NCBI RefSeq assembly: GCF_009846865.1
Contig: NZ_WUWN01000017.1
Coordinates: 1-64,000 of the forward strand
DNA length: 64,000 nucleotides
Reading direction: 5' to 3'
Source of the DNA: Puerhibacterium puerhi
GTDB taxonomy: Bacteria > Actinomycetota > Actinomycetes > Actinomycetales > Cellulomonadaceae
Below are positions 61,256 through 64,000 of this stretch, piece by piece. Made by a program: the position numbers and the translations under genes. The notes below the pieces were generated by a model. The model did not search any database, was not told where the DNA came from, and saw nothing but the letters and a program-made list of their open reading frames with translations. Each line of letters starts with the position of its first letter. The stretch's first letter is position 1.

Positions 61256-63391
61256 ATGACCGCGACGCGCAGCATCGTCATCGCCTCGCCCGAGGGCGAC
61301 TCGGGCAAGTCCACGGTGGCCCTCGGCGTCATCGACCTGCTCGCGCACCAGGGGCAGCGGGTGGGCGTGTTCCGGCCGGTCTCCCGGGTCCCCGCCGTCC
61401 CGCACGTGCCCGCCGGGACGGGCACCGGGACCGGCGCCGGGACCGGCGTCGAGCGCGACCACGTGCTCGAGATGCTGCTGGCGCACGACGGCGTCGACCT
61501 GGCCTACGAGGACGCCGTCGGGGTCACCTACGACGCGATCCACGCCGACCCCGAGAGCGCGATGTCGCGGATCGTGGCCCGGTACCACGAGGTGGCCGAC
61601 CGCTGCGACTGGGTCGTGGTCCTCGGCACCGACTACACCGACGTCTCCGGGCCCACCGAGCTGGCGTTCAACGCCAAGATCGCTGCCAACGTGGGCGCGC
61701 CCGTGCTGCTCGTCGTGTCGGGGCACGGCCGCTCCGACGACGACGTGCGGGCCCTGGCCGGCATCTCGCTCGGCGAGCTGCGGGCCAACCACGCCCAGCC
61801 GGTCGGCGTCGTGGTCAACCGGTACGAGGGCCAGCTGCCCGCGGCCCCCACCACCCTGGCGGCCGACCTGCCCGTCTGGGTGGTCCCGGAGGAGCCGTTC
61901 CTCGGCGCGCCGACCGTCGCCCAGCTGCGCGACGCCGTCGGCGGCGAGCTGCTGCTCGGCGACCCGGAGCTGCTCGGCCGCGAGGCGCTCGACGTGCTGG
62001 TCGGCGCGATGTCGCTGGAGCACCTGCTCGAGCACCTGTCCGACGGCGCCGTCGTCATCACCCCCGGCGACCGCACCGAGGTGGTCCTCGGCCTGCTGTC
62101 GGCGCAGACCGCGGCCGGGTTCCCCTCCCTGGCCGGGATCATCCTCACCGGCGGGTACACCCCCCAGGGCACCACCGGCCGGCTCGTGCACGCGCTGCGG
62201 CCGAACGTCCCGGTGATCGTCACGCCGCAGGACACGTACCCCGCCGCCCGGGCCGCCGCCGGCACCCGCGGCAAGGTGACCGTGGCCTCGTCGCGCAAGA
62301 TCGACACCGCCCGCGCCCTGTTCGAGAGGCACGTCGACGGCGCCGAGCTGCTCGCCCGGCTCGACGTCCCGCGGCCCGCGGTGGTGACGCCGCTGATGTT
62401 CGAGCACCAGCTCATCGAGCGGGCCCGCGCCGACCGCCGCCGCGTCGTGCTGCCGGAGGGCGACGACGACCGCGTCCTGCGTGCCGCCTCGACCGTGCTG
62501 GCCCGCGGCATCGCGGACCTGACGATCCTCGGCGACGAGGAGCAGGTGCGTGCCCGCGCCGCCGAGCTCGGCCTGGACATCGCCGCGGCGACGGTCCTGT
62601 CCCCGCACGACCCGGAGCACGTCGCGAAGTTCGCCGAGGAGTACGCCCGGCTGCGCGCCCACAAGGGCATGACGGTCGAGCGGGCCCGGGAGATCGTCAC
62701 CGACGTGTCCTACTTCGGCACGCTCATGGTGCACCTCGGCCTGGCCGACGGGATGGTCTCCGGGGCCAAGCACACGACGGCGCACACCATCCGGCCGTCG
62801 TTCGAGATCATCAGGACCAAGCCGGGCATCGCGAGCGTCTCCGGCGTGTTCCTCATGTGCCTGGAGGACCGCGTGCTCGTCTACGGCGACTGCGCGGTCA
62901 TCCCCGACCCCACCGCCGACCAGCTCGCCGACGTGGCGATCACGTCCGCCGCGACCGCCGCCCAGTTCGGCGTCGAGCCGCGCGTCGCGATGCTGTCGTA
63001 CTCGACCGGCACCTCCGGCACGGGTGCCGACGTCGACAAGGTCCGCGAGGCGACGCAGCTGGTCCGCGAGCGCCGGGCGGACCTGAGCGTCGAGGGCCCC
63101 ATCCAGTACGACGCCGCGGTGGACGCGTCGGTGGCGGCGTCCAAGCTGCCGGACTCCTCGGTCGCGGGCCGGGCCACCGTGTTCGTGTTCCCCGACCTCA
63201 ACACCGGCAACAACACCTACAAGGCCGTGCAGCGCTCGGCCGGCGCCGTCGCGATCGGCCCGGTGCTGCAGGGCCTCAACAAGCCCGTCAACGACCTGTC
63301 CCGCGGCGCGCTCGTCCAGGACATCGTCAACACCGTCGCCATCACCGCCATCCAGGCGCAGGCCGACGCGACCACGGAGGGTTCCGCATGA
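61256..63391 (+). CDS. pta: phosphate acetyltransferase (long form)
   Basis: 711 aa from ATG, with GAGGGAG 12-18 nt upstream. It has an N-terminal P-loop-like/BioD-type domain ([22 protein letters not shown]), a central DRTGG domain (about 215-325), and a C-terminal PTA_PTB domain (about 385-705: [56 protein letters not shown]). Interconverts acetyl-CoA and acetyl-phosphate. A GTGTGAGTG run near residue 55 ([13 protein letters not shown]) is encoded by a short repeat. Its stop overlaps the ackA start by 4 nt. Confidence 0.97.
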   Translation: MTATRSIVIASPEGDSGKSTVALGVIDLLAHQGQRVGVFRPVSRVPAVPHVPAGTGTGTGAGTGVERDHVLEMLLAHDGVDLAYEDAVGVTYDAIHADPESAMSRIVARYHEVADRCDWVVVLGTDYTDVSGPTELAFNAKIAANVGAPVLLVVSGHGRSDDDVRALAGISLGELRANHAQPVGVVVNRYEGQLPAAPTTLAADLPVWVVPEEPFLGAPTVAQLRDAVGGELLLGDPELLGREALDVLVGAMSLEHLLEHLSDGAVVITPGDRTEVVLGLLSAQTAAGFPSLAGIILTGGYTPQGTTGRLVHALRPNVPVIVTPQDTYPAARAAAGTRGKVTVASSRKIDTARALFERHVDGAELLARLDVPRPAVVTPLMFEHQLIERARADRRRVVLPEGDDDRVLRAASTVLARGIADLTILGDEEQVRARAAELGLDIAAATVLSPHDPEHVAKFAEEYARLRAHKGMTVERAREIVTDVSYFGTLMVHLGLADGMVSGAKHTTAHTIRPSFEIIRTKPGIASVSGVFLMCLEDRVLVYGDCAVIPDPTADQLADVAITSAATAAQFGVEPRVAMLSYSTGTSGTGADVDKVREATQLVRERRADLSVEGPIQYDAAVDASVAASKLPDSSVAGRATVFVFPDLNTGNNTYKAVQRSAGAVAIGPVLQGLNKPVNDLSRGALVQDIVNTVAITAIQAQADATTEGSA

Positions 63392-64000
63392 GCATCGTCC
63401 CGGAGGCCGAGCGCCCCAACCCCTACAGCGCCTACGGGGCGCACGGCTCGGTGCTGGTGCTCAACTCGGGCTCGTCGTCGCTGAAGTACCAGCTGGTCAA
63501 CCCCGTCGGCGGCGAGGCCATCGCCCGGGGCACGATCGAGCGCATCGGCGAGTCGTCGGGCATCGTCACGCACCGGTTCGCGGGCAACACCACCGAGCGC
63601 GAGCTCGAGGTGCCCGACCACGGGGCGGCGCTGCGCATCGCGCTCGAGCTGTTCGAGGAGGTCGGCCCCCGGCTCGCCGACGCCGGCATCTACGCCGTCG
63701 GCCACCGGGTGGTGCACGGCGGCGAGCTGTTCTCGCGGCCGGTGGTGATCGACGACGACGTGGTGACGAAGATCCACGACCTGGTGCCGCTCGCCCCGCT
63801 GCACAACCCCGCCAACGTGCAGGGCATCGAGGTGGCGCGCGACCTGCTGCCGGACGTGCCGCACGTGGCCGTGTTCGACACGGCGTTCTTCCAGTCGCTG
63901 CCGGAGCACGCGTACACCTACGCGATCGACCGGGAGGTGGCGCGGGCGCACGGCGTGCGCCGCTACGGCTTCCACGGCACCTCGCACCAGTACGTCGTCG
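63388..64000 (+). CDS. ackA: acetate kinase, 3' part outside window
   Basis: Opens with ATG at 63388 and runs to the window end (204 residues visible, about half of a usual 400). A 16-residue leader precedes [17 protein letters not shown] (N-terminal ASKHA phosphate motif with Asn/Ser/Arg context), then [19 protein letters not shown] (substrate Arg), [16 protein letters not shown], and [19 protein letters not shown] with the catalytic Asp, and [13 protein letters not shown]. Makes ATP and acetate from acetyl-phosphate. Translationally coupled to pta. Confidence 0.97.
   Translation, partial: MSIVPEAERPNPYSAYGAHGSVLVLNSGSSSLKYQLVNPVGGEAIARGTIERIGESSGIVTHRFAGNTTERELEVPDHGAALRIALELFEEVGPRLADAGIYAVGHRVVHGGELFSRPVVIDDDVVTKIHDLVPLAPLHNPANVQGIEVARDLLPDVPHVAVFDTAFFQSLPEHAYTYAIDREVARAHGVRRYGFHGTSHQYVV

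Overview
The window is chromosomal DNA of a very GC-rich actinobacterium. GTG starts are common, coding third positions are almost always G or C, neighbouring genes often overlap by ATGA or GTGA, and many start codons sit 6-8 nt after a TANNNT -10 hexamer (leaderless genes). The gene content (ZTP-riboswitch-controlled glyA-folD and purH, DUF3017, DUF6350, a phosphoketolase-pta-ackA cluster, a ROK regulator with monosaccharide ABC genes) points to Micrococcales, perhaps Cellulomonadaceae or Promicromonosporaceae; that placement is inference. I see no rRNA, tRNA, CRISPR array, prophage, transposase or plasmid origin. The window starts inside a YflT-like stress protein gene and ends inside ackA.

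Layout. 0-4.4 kb: stress protein, a soluble PRC/MgtE-N/CBS protein, a DUF1003 membrane protein, an Mrp-type Fe-S carrier ATPase and a small PH-like membrane protein. 4.6-9.1 kb: galactokinase and a MacAB-like adaptor-ATPase-permease operon. 9.1-14.7 kb: exonuclease III, a VOC protein, a glyA-folD operon behind a ZTP riboswitch, a GNAT enzyme and purU. 14.7-20.8 kb: a monosaccharide ABC operon (chvE, mmsA, mmsB), then a separately promoted ROK regulator with a second, single-domain sugar ATPase. 21-25.7 kb: mdh, an aquaporin, DUF3017 and a ferredoxin-reductase-type flavoprotein, with two copies of an unusual symmetric CGAGATAGAGAGG repeat element.

25.6-33.9 kb is the actinobacterial sucC-sucD-DUF6350-purN-purH block on the minus strand. 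It is interrupted between purN and purH by a divergent MFS/ArsR pair, and purH has its own ZTP riboswitch. 34-43.5 kb: an HTH plus Clp-N-domain pair with twin operators, a broken GNAT gene, an overlapping GAF-ANTAR/SpoIIE-phosphatase signalling pair, pcrA, a RibD-C protein, a MerR regulator with a 19-bp-spacer promoter, another GNAT enzyme and small membrane proteins.

43.6-48.9 kb is a LiaFSR-like envelope-stress locus: a LuxR-type regulator and PspC-histidine kinase diverge from a PspC/LiaF-like protein and a Pro/Ala-rich membrane protein. 49-52.5 kb: a glycosyltransferase, guaA and DUF3817. 52.6-56.2 kb encodes a heterodimeric ABC exporter in which one nucleotide-binding domain has lost its P-loop, Q-loop, Walker B Asp and H-loop, while the partner has lost the LSGGQ signature, leaving exactly one composite ATP site. 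56.2-64 kb: a MalY-type PLP enzyme, SURF1, phosphoketolase, pta and the start of ackA, together a route from sugar phosphates through acetyl-phosphate to acetyl-CoA or acetate plus ATP.

The strongest points for follow-up are the decayed but complementary ABC heterodimer, the symmetric repeat family, the two ZTP riboswitches over a dispersed one-carbon/purine gene set, and the HTH-ClpN pair with its paired operators.
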